A DNA stretch of 64,000 nucleotides from DYRB01 sp963845265. Its GTDB lineage: Bacteria; Pseudomonadota; Gammaproteobacteria; Chromatiales; Chromatiaceae. A model generated the notes under the pieces. The model was not told the DNA's origin, did no database searches, and was given only the letters and a program-made list of their open reading frames with translations. A program made the translations under genes and the position numbers. The stretch is taken from assembly GCA_963845265.1 (NCBI GenBank), contig CAWJRN010000012.1:186001-250000 (forward strand). Reading direction: 5' to 3'. Below, piece after piece: positions 45,576 to 54,433 of the stretch (positions are counted from its first letter, which is position 1; every line of letters begins with the position of its first letter).

Positions 45576-45968
45576 ATGTCCGAACAAAGCCTTGAACACG
45601 CCACCGGTTGCAGTATGCACGAGCCCTACGCCCTGCAGGTGCTCGGCGAGAGCATGGAGCCGGAGCTCCCCGACCGTTGCATCGTGCTCATCGAGCCCAC
45701 GGAGTTCTGCCGGGACGGCATGTATGTCTTCGCCGAGGTCGAGGGGGTGCGCTGGTGCCGCCAATACCGCCGCGACCCGGACGGGCGCGAGTGGCTGGTC
45801 GCCCTGCATGCGAATTACCCGGATATCGACCTCACCGGGCTCCAGTGGAAGGTCCTGGGGGTCATCATCCAGCGCAACATCCGCCGCAAGATCAAGCACT
45901 ACACCTACGAGGCCGGCGAGACCGTGCCGATTCAGGTCCCCCTGACCGACCTGACCGGGCGGCACTGA
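45576..45968 (+). CDS. S24/LexA-fold protein lacking the catalytic Lys
   Basis: 130 residues from ATG 45576. The first half has YALQVLGESMEPELPDRCIV with the Ser of the S24 fold (Ser26). The region that should supply the Lys base reads EVEGVRWCRQYRR with no Lys, so self-cleavage is doubtful. There is no DNA-binding domain. The middle part (WLVALHANYPDIDLTGLQWK, VLGVIIQRNIRRK) fits the rest of the fold. It lies 1 bp upstream of the adaptor gene and is surely co-transcribed. Homologues of this short kind look like structural relatives of LexA of unknown role. Confidence 0.7.
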   Translation: MSEQSLEHATGCSMHEPYALQVLGESMEPELPDRCIVLIEPTEFCRDGMYVFAEVEGVRWCRQYRRDPDGREWLVALHANYPDIDLTGLQWKVLGVIIQRNIRRKIKHYTYEAGETVPIQVPLTDLTGRH

Positions 45969-45969
45969 G

Positions 45970-47055
45970 GTGGCGACCCGGGCCTGGGCCGGCCCACTAA
46001 AGACCGCGCTGATCCTGGGGGGGCTGGCCTTCGTCCTCAGCGGCTGCCCCGGACCTGCCGACGACAAGCCGAAGGCCCGACCACCCTCCGCCCACCTCGT
46101 CACAGTCGAGGCCATCGACCGGAGCCCGGTAACGGGCCACCACGAGCGCCCCGGGACCCTGCGCCTGCGCCGCTTGGTGCGCATCCACAGCCAGGAGGAG
46201 GGCCGGGTCACCCGTCTGGAGGTCTATGAGGGCGACCAGGTCCAGGCCGGCCAGGGGCTGATCGAGTTGGACCGCACCCTGCTCCAGGCCGAGCTGGACA
46301 AGGCCATCGCAACCAGGGAACAAGAACGCCTGGACCTCAAGCGCCTGGAGGGGTTGCTCAAGCGCAACGCCGTCTCCGAGGACGAACTGGCCCAGGCGCG
46401 CACCGCGCTAACCGTCGCCGAGGCTGAAGAGCGCCTGTTGGAGACACGCCTCGCCTACGCCCGTATCCAGGCCCCCTTCGCCGGGGTCATCACCGAGCGC
46501 CTGGTCGAACCCGGCGACTTCGTGGCAAAGGACCGGCACCTGCTCACCCTCGCCGACCCCGCCTCCCTCGTGGCCGAGGTCTCCGTCTCAGAGCTGATCC
46601 TGCCCCTGGTCAAGGTCGGCGACCAAGCGACCCTGCGCATCGACGCCCTGGGCGATGCGGGTTTCCCGGCCCGTGTCCTGCGCATCCACCCCACCCTCTC
46701 CACGGCCAGTCGCCAGGCCATTGTCGAGCTGACCCTGGCCCCCATCCCGGCCGGTGCCCGTGCGGGTCAGTTCGTGCGCGCCACCCTGGACACTGCGGCG
46801 GTAGCCCGCCTGCTGGTCCCCTTCGCTGCTCTGCGCAGGGACCGTACCGGGGAGTTCGTGTGGCTGGTAGAAGACAACGGCAAGGCGAGCCGCCGCCCGG
46901 TGCGCAGCGGGCTGCGCTTCGCTGACCGTATTGAGGTGCTTGAGGGCCTGGAGCCTGGGGAGCGAGTCATCACCCGCGGCTTCCTGGGGCTCAACGAGGG
47001 CAAAGAGGTGAAGGTGGTCGAACAGCCGGGCACGGATGTCGGCGAAGGGTACTGA
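45970..47055 (+). CDS. RND efflux periplasmic adaptor (MdtA/AcrA-like), orphan
   Basis: 361 residues, GTG start. A lipoprotein signal (LGGLAFVLSGC) is followed by the lipoyl/barrel-sandwich half (IHSQEEGRVTRLEVYEGDQV), an alpha-helical hairpin (about 95-165), the second half (APFAGVITERLVEPGDFVAK) and a beta-barrel domain (GDQATLRIDAL... VELTLAPIPAGARAGQFVRA) plus the membrane-proximal domain. It would link an inner-membrane RND pump to a TolC channel. No pump or channel gene follows: the next DNA is a repeat and then a gene on the other strand. Confidence 0.88.
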   Translation: MATRAWAGPLKTALILGGLAFVLSGCPGPADDKPKARPPSAHLVTVEAIDRSPVTGHHERPGTLRLRRLVRIHSQEEGRVTRLEVYEGDQVQAGQGLIELDRTLLQAELDKAIATREQERLDLKRLEGLLKRNAVSEDELAQARTALTVAEAEERLLETRLAYARIQAPFAGVITERLVEPGDFVAKDRHLLTLADPASLVAEVSVSELILPLVKVGDQATLRIDALGDAGFPARVLRIHPTLSTASRQAIVELTLAPIPAGARAGQFVRATLDTAAVARLLVPFAALRRDRTGEFVWLVEDNGKASRRPVRSGLRFADRIEVLEGLEPGERVITRGFLGLNEGKEVKVVEQPGTDVGEGY

Positions 47056-47397
47056 ACGAGGTCGCTGGCACTAGTGCCGTCGTCCAACAACGGTAGGGTG
47101 GATAAGCGAAGCGCATCCACCGAAGGCTCGCTGGAAAACGCAATTCGGCCGCAAATCACGGAAGTTTACGCAAAAACATCAGCAGCTAAGGCGAAGTTCG
47201 GAGGAGACGAAGTTCGGAGGGCACCCGCAGGGTGATCCGACCACCGACCACAAGCCTTTGTTTAACTGTGTCTTTTTGCGTTTGACTGCGGCTGAGCTCC
47301 TCTCTATTTGGGTGATTACTCCTGCGGGGCCACGCCACGGGATCAGGGCAGTGGACCTTATCTGGGGCGGGGGCAGCGCCCCCACCGATGAGCTTGC
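47056..47397. other. intergenic with REP copy and a short direct repeat
   Basis: It holds family A repeat copy 4 (47091-47129) and two copies of cgaagttcggagg about 20 bp apart (47190-47220). No gene. Confidence 0.5.
47091..47129. repeat. REP-like repeat, family A copy 4
   Basis: ggtagggtggataagcgaag followed by cgcatccaccgaaggc, the same unit as 26024 and 40498. Confidence 0.75.
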
Positions 47398-47844
47398 CTA
47401 CTTGTAGGCCCCGACGCCGCAGAAGACGCCGGCGGAGTTGGTCATGATGTAGCTGGTCTTGGGCTTGATCTCGTCGGTGCCCGGGTAGGGCCAGTTGTAG
47501 TCCACCCAGCCCTCACCCTTGTCCTTGGCCACAGCGACCATGTCTTTGAACAAGAAGTCGCCGTACTTGTTGAAGTCAGTCAGGTTCTTGCCGACCAGCT
47601 CGGGCTTCTTCGCATGGGAGGTCATGACCCCGTCCATGTCTACACAGAAGACGTACAGATCCTTGACCTGGAAACCGCCGGCGGGATCGGCGAAGGCAGC
47701 ATAGGCCTTGTCCGCGCCCATGGTGTTGACCGCGCTCTGAGCCTTCTGGCTCATGGCCTTGGCCTCGTCCGGGGTGGCCATATCCCCTGCAATGGCGGCA
47801 GAGGCCAGGGTGGCCGCGGCCAGGGCGACGATGAGTCTGCGCAT
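47398..47844 (-). CDS. periplasmic single-Cache domain protein
   Basis: 148 residues with a signal peptide (RRLIVALAAATLASAAIAGD). The Cache-type core is GFQVKDLYVFCVDMDGVMTS, PELVGKNLTDFNKYG and GEGWVDYNWPYPGTDEIKPK, ending YIMTNSAGVFCGVGAYK. This fold binds small ligands in chemoreceptors and kinases. Here it is free-standing in the periplasm, as in many proteobacteria, perhaps as a ligand-binding or two-Cys sensor protein. It is divergent from the urea operon. Confidence 0.82.
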   Translation of the reverse strand: MRRLIVALAAATLASAAIAGDMATPDEAKAMSQKAQSAVNTMGADKAYAAFADPAGGFQVKDLYVFCVDMDGVMTSHAKKPELVGKNLTDFNKYGDFLFKDMVAVAKDKGEGWVDYNWPYPGTDEIKPKTSYIMTNSAGVFCGVGAYK

Positions 47845-48103
47845 AGATGCTCTCCTTTGGTGCCTTTCTAATGGGTGTGTGAAACAGCCCTCGTCGTGGG
47901 ACCGGGATGGCGGCCCCTACTGGGCCAGCGAAACATAGGGCATTGCTGGCCGGCGGTCCAGCGCCGCGACCCAGGGACGCCCTGCCCCGCCACGGGGCGA
48001 TTCCTGCACCATCGGCCGTCTCATGCGTCGCCATAGTGCACTGACCCAGCACATGACAGAGCATTGCGCCCTCTGCGCGGAGTACGGCCAAGGGTTGTTG
48101 CGC
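47845..48103. other. intergenic upstream of urt promoter
   Basis: No gene. It should hold the Cache-gene promoter and possible NtrC enhancer sites, but I cannot point to a convincing NtrC palindrome. Confidence 0.4.
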
Positions 48104-48119
48104 TGGCACGTGGATTGCT
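48104..48119 (+). promoter_or_regulatory. sigma-54 (RpoN) -24/-12 promoter of the urt operon
   Basis: TGGCACGTGGATTGCT matches the consensus TGGCAC-N5-TTGCW perfectly. The -12 GC lies 78 bp upstream of the urtA ATG. Sigma-54 plus NtrC control is established for many urea/amino-acid uptake operons under nitrogen limitation. Confidence 0.85.
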
Positions 48120-48195
48120 TGCGTGGTTGGGGGCGGTCAGGCCAGTGGGCCTGCCCGCAACCACCGTCAGAGACTCACCCACTGGAGCCAACTGC

Positions 48196-49494
48196 ATGCG
48201 TAAACCCACTTTCATCAAGACCATGGCCGCCAGCCTGGGCCTCGCCCTGGGCCTGGCCGGCACCCTCCCCGCCCAGGCCGCGGACGACACCATCAAGGTC
48301 GGCGTCCTGCACTCCCTGTCGGGGACCATGGCCATCAGCGAGACGACGCTCAAAGACACCATGCTGATGCTCATCGACGAGCAGAACAAGAAGGGCGGTC
48401 TGCTCGGCAAGAAGCTGGAGGCGGTGGTGGTCGACCCGGCCTCCAACTGGCCGCTGTTTGCGGAAAAGGCCCGCGAGCTGCTGGTGAAGGACAAGGTAGC
48501 GGCGGTCTTCGGCTGCTGGACCTCTGTCTCCCGTAAGTCCGTCCTGCCGGTCTTCGAGGAGCAGAACGGGCTGCTCTTCTACCCAGTGCAGTACGAGGGC
48601 GAGGAGTCCTCGAAGAACGTCTTCTATACCGGTGCGGCGCCCAACCAGCAGGCCATCCCCGCGGTGGACTACCTGATGAACGACCTGGGCGTGGAGCGCT
48701 GGGTGCTGGCCGGGACGGACTATGTCTATCCGCGCACCACCAACAAGATTCTGGAGGCCTATCTCAAGGCCAAGGGCGTCAAGGAAGAGGACATCATGAT
48801 CAACTACACGCCCTTCGGTCACTCCGATTGGCAGTCCATCGTCGCCGACATCAAGAAGTTCGGCGCGACCGGCAAGAAGACCGCGGTGGTCTCCACCATC
48901 AACGGCGACGCAAATGTCCCCTTCTACAAAGAGCTGGGTAACCAGGGGGTCTCCGCCGAGGACATCCCGGTCGTGGCCTTCTCCGTCGGCGAGGAGGAAC
49001 TCTCCGGCATCGACACCAAGCCCCTGGTCGGCCACCTGGCCGCCTGGAACTACTTCATGAGCGTGGACGACCCGGCCAACGCCGAGTTCATCGAGACCTG
49101 GCAGGCCTTCACCAAGAACCCCAAGCGCGTCAGCAACGACCCCATGGAGGCCCATGTGATCGGCTTCAACCTGTGGGTCAAGGCGGTGGAGAAGGCGGGC
49201 ACCACGGACCCGGACAAGGTCGGCGAGGCCATCATCGGGCTTGAGACCCCCAACCTCACCGGTGGTACGGCCAAGATGCTGCCCAATCACCACATCACCA
49301 AGCCGGTGCTGATCGGCGAGATCCAGGACGACGGCCAGTTCGTCACCGTCTGGCAGACCGAGGCAGAGGTCCCCGGGGATGCCTGGTCCGACTTCCTGCC
49401 CGGCAGCAAGGACATCGAGGCCGACTGGACCCCGCCCATCTCCTGCGGCAACTACAACACCAAGACCAAGAAGTGCTCCGGTCAGAACTACTGA
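48196..49494 (+). CDS. urtA: urea ABC transporter substrate-binding protein
   Basis: 432 residues from ATG 48196. The signal peptide ends at AQAADD. The mature part has IKVGVLHSLSGTMAISETTL, DPASNWPLFAEKARELL and AVFGCWTSVSRKSVLPVFEE, all diagnostic of UrtA among the leucine-binding-type proteins. It is longer than amino-acid binders. It captures urea in the periplasm and delivers it to UrtBC. It is the first gene after the sigma-54 promoter. Confidence 0.95.
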   Translation: MRKPTFIKTMAASLGLALGLAGTLPAQAADDTIKVGVLHSLSGTMAISETTLKDTMLMLIDEQNKKGGLLGKKLEAVVVDPASNWPLFAEKARELLVKDKVAAVFGCWTSVSRKSVLPVFEEQNGLLFYPVQYEGEESSKNVFYTGAAPNQQAIPAVDYLMNDLGVERWVLAGTDYVYPRTTNKILEAYLKAKGVKEEDIMINYTPFGHSDWQSIVADIKKFGATGKKTAVVSTINGDANVPFYKELGNQGVSAEDIPVVAFSVGEEELSGIDTKPLVGHLAAWNYFMSVDDPANAEFIETWQAFTKNPKRVSNDPMEAHVIGFNLWVKAVEKAGTTDPDKVGEAIIGLETPNLTGGTAKMLPNHHITKPVLIGEIQDDGQFVTVWQTEAEVPGDAWSDFLPGSKDIEADWTPPISCGNYNTKTKKCSGQNY

Positions 49495-49609
49495 TCTGAG
49501 CCACCCCAGGCCCTGGGGTGCGTCCTCGCACCTCGGGGCCGACTCGACTCCGGGGCGTCGCCTGCGGCGGTGCCCCGGGCCACCGACTCGATTTCAGCGG
49601 ATCCTCGCC

Positions 49610-51241
49610 ATGCCCGATCTGTCGCCCATCGCGATGCCGTCCGCGCCAGCCCGCGCCCTGCTCTGGCTCGGCCTCCTAATGTCGCTCTGCCTCACGGTAG
49701 CGACAGTCCAGGCCGACCCGCTACCGCTGGAACAGGCCCTCTCCGGGCTTGCCGAACGCTCCTTCGATACCAAGACCGCCGCGGCCAAGGCCGTCGCCGA
49801 CTGCGGCGACCCGCGTGCCGCCCAGATTCTCCGCGCCCTGCTCGGGGGCGATCTCTATGTGCGCCGATCCGACAAGCTCGTGGTATTGGCCACTCCCGAA
49901 GGGGACTCCTATACGCTCATCGACGCAGCCACCGGCTCTGCCCTTGGCGAGGCGCCCAAGCGGGACCTGAGCAAGATCAGCCTGAACAACGCGATGCGCA
50001 CCCAGCTCAAGGCAGCCATCGCCGGCCTCACCCTCAACGACCCGGACCCTGGGGTGCGCCTGAGTGCCGCCCGGGAGATCCTCTCCGCCCTGGACGCCGA
50101 TACTGCCGAGGTGCTGCGCGAACGCCTGCCCAAGGAGGACGATCCCCAGGTGCGCGACGCCATCGGGTCCGCCCTGGCCCTGGCGGCGCTGGACGCGGAC
50201 GACCCGGAGGCCCGGCTGAAAGCCATCGGCGAGCTGGCCGGCAGCCTGGAGCCCCAGGTACGCAATCGCCTGGTCGGCCTCGCCGAGTCGGCCCCGGATC
50301 CCAAGGTCAAGGCCGCGGCAACCAAGTCCCTGGCCAACATCGAGGGCAAGCTACAGCTCAATGCCTATGCCGAGACCCTGTTCTTCGGGCTGAGCCTGGG
50401 GTCAGTCCTGGTGCTGGCCGCCATCGGCCTGGCCATCACCTTCGGAGTCATGGGGGTGATCAACATGGCCCACGGCGAGCTGATCATGCTGGGGGCCTAT
50501 ACCACCTACCTGGTGCAACAAGCCCTGCCGGGAGACTGGGCCATCCTCGTCGCCATCCCCGCCGCCTTTCTGGTCTCCGGGGCCTTCGGGGTGGCCATCG
50601 AGCGCACCGTCATCCGCTTCCTCTACGGGCGCCCTCTGGAGACCCTGCTCGCCACCTTCGGCATCAGCCTGATCCTGCAACAGTTGGTGCGCAGCGTCAT
50701 TTCGGCGCAGAACGTGACGGTCGAGAACCCGAGTTGGATGAGCGGCTCGCTGCAGATCAACCCGGCCCTGTCCCTGACCTACAACCGGATCTACATCCTG
50801 TTCTTTGCCCTGGCGGTCTTCGTGGGCCTCCTGCTCATCCTCAAGCGCACCGCCCTGGGGCTACAGGTGCGCGCCGTGTCACAGAACCGGGCCATGGCCA
50901 GGGCGCTTGGGGTGCGCTCGGCGCGCGTGGATGCCCTGACCTTCGGCCTCGGCTCCGGTATCGCCGGTATCGCCGGGGTGGCCCTCTCCCAGCTCACCAA
51001 CGTGGGCCCCAACATGGGCCAGGCCTACATCATCGACTCCTTCATGGTGGTGGTCTTCGGCGGAGTCGGAAACCTCTGGGGCACCCTCATCGGCGGCATG
51101 ACCCTGGGGGTCGCCAACAAGTTCTTGGAGCCCTGGTCTGGTGCCGTGCTGGCCAAGATCCTGGTGCTGGTCTTCATCATCCTGTTCATCCAGAAGCGAC
51201 CCCGCGGGCTCTTCCCCCAGCGTGGGCGGGCTGCTGAGTGA
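49610..51241 (+). CDS. urtB: urea ABC transporter permease UrtB
   Basis: 543 residues, the long UrtB form. It has a signal-like N-terminus, then a periplasmic region of about 200 residues with HEAT-like repeats (LNDPDPGVRLSAAREIL, DDPQVRDAIGSALALAAL). The LivH-like permease starts near residue 245: GLAITFGVMGVINMAHGELI, ERTVIRFLYGRPLETLLATF and VVFGGVGNLWGTLIGG. It forms the channel with UrtC. 115 bp separate it from urtA. Confidence 0.95.
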   Translation: MPDLSPIAMPSAPARALLWLGLLMSLCLTVATVQADPLPLEQALSGLAERSFDTKTAAAKAVADCGDPRAAQILRALLGGDLYVRRSDKLVVLATPEGDSYTLIDAATGSALGEAPKRDLSKISLNNAMRTQLKAAIAGLTLNDPDPGVRLSAAREILSALDADTAEVLRERLPKEDDPQVRDAIGSALALAALDADDPEARLKAIGELAGSLEPQVRNRLVGLAESAPDPKVKAAATKSLANIEGKLQLNAYAETLFFGLSLGSVLVLAAIGLAITFGVMGVINMAHGELIMLGAYTTYLVQQALPGDWAILVAIPAAFLVSGAFGVAIERTVIRFLYGRPLETLLATFGISLILQQLVRSVISAQNVTVENPSWMSGSLQINPALSLTYNRIYILFFALAVFVGLLLILKRTALGLQVRAVSQNRAMARALGVRSARVDALTFGLGSGIAGIAGVALSQLTNVGPNMGQAYIIDSFMVVVFGGVGNLWGTLIGGMTLGVANKFLEPWSGAVLAKILVLVFIILFIQKRPRGLFPQRGRAAE

Positions 51242-51268
51242 GGCCATGGCTCATACGAGGAATTCTTG

Positions 51269-51427
51269 TCCGCAAATGAACGCAAATGAACGCAAATTGA
51301 ATATGGGTAAAGCACTTGGCGGCGAGTCATGCGGCGCACCTGGCGGCCGATCGTCCGGCACATGTCGTCCCGGACGGGCACCATGCTCAGTCACGCTTTT
51401 TTGCGTTCATTGGCATTCATTTGCGGA
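51269..51427. repeat. 159-bp inverted-repeat element between urtB and urtC
   Basis: The ends are a 28-bp imperfect inverted repeat (left tccgcaaatgaacgcaaatg... at 51269-51296, right at 51400-51427, about three mismatches). The left end itself is built from an 10-bp unit cgcaaatgaa repeated. It looks like a small non-autonomous or MITE-like intergenic element lying inside the operon without breaking either gene. Confidence 0.6.
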
Positions 51428-51463
51428 CCCTCTCATCCGCACAAACGAAGTGGGTACGCGAGC

Positions 51464-52549
51464 ATGGGAATAGCCAAATCACTCAGGGGCGACACCGGCG
51501 GCCAGATCATGCTGGCGGTCCTATTCCTGGTCGCCGTGGCCGTACCGGTCATGAACCTGATGGTGCCGGAGGCGAACCCCTGGCACGTTAGCACCTACAC
51601 CGTCACCCTGCTGGGCAAGTACCTGACCTATGCCCTGCTGGCAGTGGCAGTGGACCTGGTCTGGGGCTACCTTGGCATCCTCAGCCTCGGCCACGGGGCG
51701 TTTTTCGCCCTCGGCGGCTATGCTATGGGGATGTACCTGATGCGCCAGATCGGCCCCCGCGGGGTCTATGGCGACCCGGTGCTGCCGGACTTCATGGTCT
51801 TCCTCAATTGGAAGGAGCTGCCCTGGTTCTGGTACGGCATGGACCAGTTCTGGTTCGCCGCCCTGATGGTGGTGGTCGTCCCCGGGCTCCTGGCCTTCGT
51901 CTTTGGCTGGCTGGCCTTCCGCTCCCGGGTCACCGGGGTCTACCTGTCCATCATCACCCAGGCCCTGACCTTCGCCCTCATGCTGGCCTTCTTCCGCAAC
52001 GAGATGGGCTTCGGCGGCAACAACGGCCTGACGGACTTCAAGGAGCTGCTGGGCTTCGACCTCCAGAGCGATGCCACTCGCATTGGGCTCTTCGTCGCCT
52101 CTGCCCTGGCCCTGGCCCTGGGCTATGTCGGCTGCCGGGCCATCGTCGCCTCGCGCCTGGGGCGGGTGGCGGTGGCCATCCGCGACGCCGAGTCCCGTAC
52201 CCGCTTCATCGGCTACCGGGTCGAACACTTCAAGCTCGCCGTCTTCACCTTCTCCGCCATGCTGGCCGGGGTCGCCGGGGCCCTGTATGTCCCCCAGGTG
52301 GGCATCATCAATCCCGGCGAGTTCTCCCCGCTCAACTCCATCGAGCTGGTCATCTGGGTCGCCGTCGGGGGCCGGGCGACCCTCTACGGTGCCGTGGTGG
52401 GGGCCTTGGTGGTCAACTACGGCAAGACCTACCTGACCGGGGCCATGCCGGATGCCTGGCTCTTCGCCCTGGGGGCATTGTTCGTCCTGGTCACCCTGTT
52501 CCTGCCGCGCGGCGTCGCGGGCCTACTCAACTGGCGGAGGGCTGCCTGA
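51464..52549 (+). CDS. urtC: urea ABC transporter permease UrtC
   Basis: 361 residues from ATG 51464. It is LivM-like, with DLVWGYLGILSLGHGAFFAL, GVYLSIITQALTFALMLAFF and FGGNNGLTDFKELLG, then AVAIRDAESRTRFIGYRVEH and INPGEFSPLNSIELVIWVAV. Its TGA overlaps the ATG of urtD by one base, consistent with coupled translation. Confidence 0.95.
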   Translation: MGIAKSLRGDTGGQIMLAVLFLVAVAVPVMNLMVPEANPWHVSTYTVTLLGKYLTYALLAVAVDLVWGYLGILSLGHGAFFALGGYAMGMYLMRQIGPRGVYGDPVLPDFMVFLNWKELPWFWYGMDQFWFAALMVVVVPGLLAFVFGWLAFRSRVTGVYLSIITQALTFALMLAFFRNEMGFGGNNGLTDFKELLGFDLQSDATRIGLFVASALALALGYVGCRAIVASRLGRVAVAIRDAESRTRFIGYRVEHFKLAVFTFSAMLAGVAGALYVPQVGIINPGEFSPLNSIELVIWVAVGGRATLYGAVVGALVVNYGKTYLTGAMPDAWLFALGALFVLVTLFLPRGVAGLLNWRRAA

Positions 52550-53358
52550 TGGGCGGGCAAGTTGAACGCTGGCAGTACCTCAACCCCGGCAAGACCCTGG
52601 CAGAGACGCTCAACATCTCCCACAAGACCCTGCTCTACATGGAGGGGGTGAGCGTCGCCTTCGACGGCTTCAAGGCCCTGAACGATCTGTCGTTCTACGT
52701 GGACGTGGGCGAGCTGCGTTGCGTCATCGGACCCAATGGGGCGGGTAAGACCACCATGATGGACGTGGTCACCGGCAAGACCCGACCGGACTCCGGTCAG
52801 GTCTACTTCGGCCAGACCATCAATCTGCTGGAGCTGAACGAGCCGGAGATTGCCGCCAAGGGCATCGGACGCAAGTTCCAGAAGCCCACGGTCTTCGAGC
52901 ACCACAGCGTGTTTGAGAACCTGGAGCTGGCCATGTCCGGCGACAAGGGCGTCTTCGCCACGCTGCGGGCACACCTGAGCGGCACTCAACGCGACCGGAT
53001 CGACGAGGTGCTGGGCATCATCGGCCTGACCGAGGAGGTGCGGCGCCCCGCCGGGGCCCTGTCCCACGGGCAGAAGCAGTGGCTGGAGATCGGCATGCTG
53101 CTCATGCAGGACCCACTGCTCCTGCTGGTGGACGAGCCCGTCGCCGGCATGACCCACCAGGAGATGGACCGCACCGCAGAACTACTGACATCTCTGGCTG
53201 GGCGGCACTCGGTGGTGGTGGTCGAACACGACATGGACTTCGTCCGCTCCATCGCCAAGCGGGTGACGGTGCTGCACCAAGGCAGCGTGCTGGCGGAGGG
53301 GACCATGGACGAGGTCCAGAACAACCCACGCGTGGTCGAGGTGTACCTTGGGGAGTAA
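52549..53358 (+). CDS. urtD: urea ABC transporter ATP-binding protein UrtD
   Basis: 269 residues. A 30-residue N-terminal extension typical of UrtD precedes the ATPase. Walker A is IGPNGAGKTTMMDVVTG, signature LSHGQKQWLEIGMLL, Walker B LLLLVDEPVAGMT, H-loop VVVVEHDMDFV. The FQKPTVFEHHSVFENLELAM Q-loop region is conserved. It energises UrtBC together with UrtE. Confidence 0.95.
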   Translation: MGGQVERWQYLNPGKTLAETLNISHKTLLYMEGVSVAFDGFKALNDLSFYVDVGELRCVIGPNGAGKTTMMDVVTGKTRPDSGQVYFGQTINLLELNEPEIAAKGIGRKFQKPTVFEHHSVFENLELAMSGDKGVFATLRAHLSGTQRDRIDEVLGIIGLTEEVRRPAGALSHGQKQWLEIGMLLMQDPLLLLVDEPVAGMTHQEMDRTAELLTSLAGRHSVVVVEHDMDFVRSIAKRVTVLHQGSVLAEGTMDEVQNNPRVVEVYLGE

Positions 53359-53368
53359 CGGCAAGCCC

Positions 53369-54064
53369 ATGCTCAAGATCGCAGGCATGAACCAATACTA
53401 CGGCCAGAGCCATACCCTCTGGGACCTGGACCTGGACTTCCCCGAGGGTCAGGTCACCTGTGTCATGGGGCGCAACGGGGTCGGAAAGACCACCCTGATG
53501 CAGTGCATCATGGGGCTCTTACCCCTTCGCTCCGGGGTCATGGAGTACGCGGGCAAGGACCTCGCCAGGCTGCCGGCGGAACGCCGTGCGGGGCTCGGGA
53601 TCGGCTATGTACCCCAGGGGCGGCAGATCTTTCCCCTGCTCACGGTGGAGGAGAATCTTCAGGTCGGCCTTGCCGCCCGGACGGATGGGGTGCGCAAGAT
53701 CCCCGGCTTCATCTTCGAGCTGTTCCCGGTGCTCAAGGACATGCTGGGGCGGCGCGGCGGCGACCTATCCGGTGGTCAGCAGCAACAACTCGCCATCGGT
53801 CGCGCCCTGGGCGTAGACCCGAAACTGCTGATCCTCGACGAGCCTACCGAGGGCATCCAGCCCAACATCGTCCAGGAGATCGGCGACATCATCCGCCGCC
53901 TCAATACCGAGCACGGTCTCGCCGTCATCCTGGTCGAGCAGAAGCTCCCCTTCGCCCGCCGGGTGGCCGACCGCTTCGTCCTGATGGAACGTGGCCGGCT
54001 CATGGCCCAGGGTCCTATGGCCGAGCTGGGCGACGACCTGGTGAAGCAGTATCTGACGGTCTAG
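53369..54064 (+). CDS. urtE: urea ABC transporter ATP-binding protein UrtE
   Basis: 231 residues from ATG 53369. The frame opens slightly upstream at 53348 inside urtD, but MLKIAGMNQYYGQSHTLWDL is the normal start. Walker A is CVMGRNGVGKTTLMQCIMG, signature GGDLSGGQQQQLAIGRAL, Walker B LLILDEPTEGIQPNIVQEIG, H-loop VILVEQKL. It is the last urt gene; no urease genes follow in the window. Confidence 0.95.
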   Translation: MLKIAGMNQYYGQSHTLWDLDLDFPEGQVTCVMGRNGVGKTTLMQCIMGLLPLRSGVMEYAGKDLARLPAERRAGLGIGYVPQGRQIFPLLTVEENLQVGLAARTDGVRKIPGFIFELFPVLKDMLGRRGGDLSGGQQQQLAIGRALGVDPKLLILDEPTEGIQPNIVQEIGDIIRRLNTEHGLAVILVEQKLPFARRVADRFVLMERGRLMAQGPMAELGDDLVKQYLTV

Positions 54065-54071
54065 CCCAGAC

Positions 54072-54240
54072 CCTAAGCCCAGATCCTAAGCCCGGGGTGG
54101 AGCTCAGGGCGGCGGTGCTCTATGTTACAGGCCCTTTTTTCGGCGGTAGGCCAAAGGCCGCCGCCACCCTCCAAGAGCCTGAGGATCGCCGCCGCATGTC
54201 CACCGCCGAGTCCGGTCGCACCACCTACCCCCTGACCCGC
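54072..54240 (+). repeat. direct repeat copy 1 of the hemB leader
   Basis: 169 bp that match 55001-55169 without gaps at about 93% identity by eye. It contains the non-coding leader (tatgttacaggcccttttt) and the first 15 codons of hemB. Confidence 0.9.
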
Positions 54241-54360
54241 GGGCGCCTTCTCATGGCGCCTGATACGCGAGAACCGCCTGAGGGGCACGCAGGTTGCGAT
54301 GGGACGACTGTCGGACTAGCCTACCGTTGCGGGTGCTGTTGGGCGTCTTTGCCGCGGTGA
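54196..54360 (+). pseudogene. hemB 5' end, abandoned copy
   Basis: ATG 54196 opens MSTAESGRTTYPLTR, identical in kind to the true HemB start. A deletion follows (RLLMAPDTREPPEG instead of the arginine-rich HemB sequence), then nonsense up to the stop at 54360. Traces of similarity extend to about 54282. Confidence 0.85.
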
Positions 54361-54433
54361 CGAGGCGAAACCAGCACCGTCCCAATATCCACTTCACCGC
54401 ATCCGAGCAACCCGCGTCATTCGGAGGCACCAG

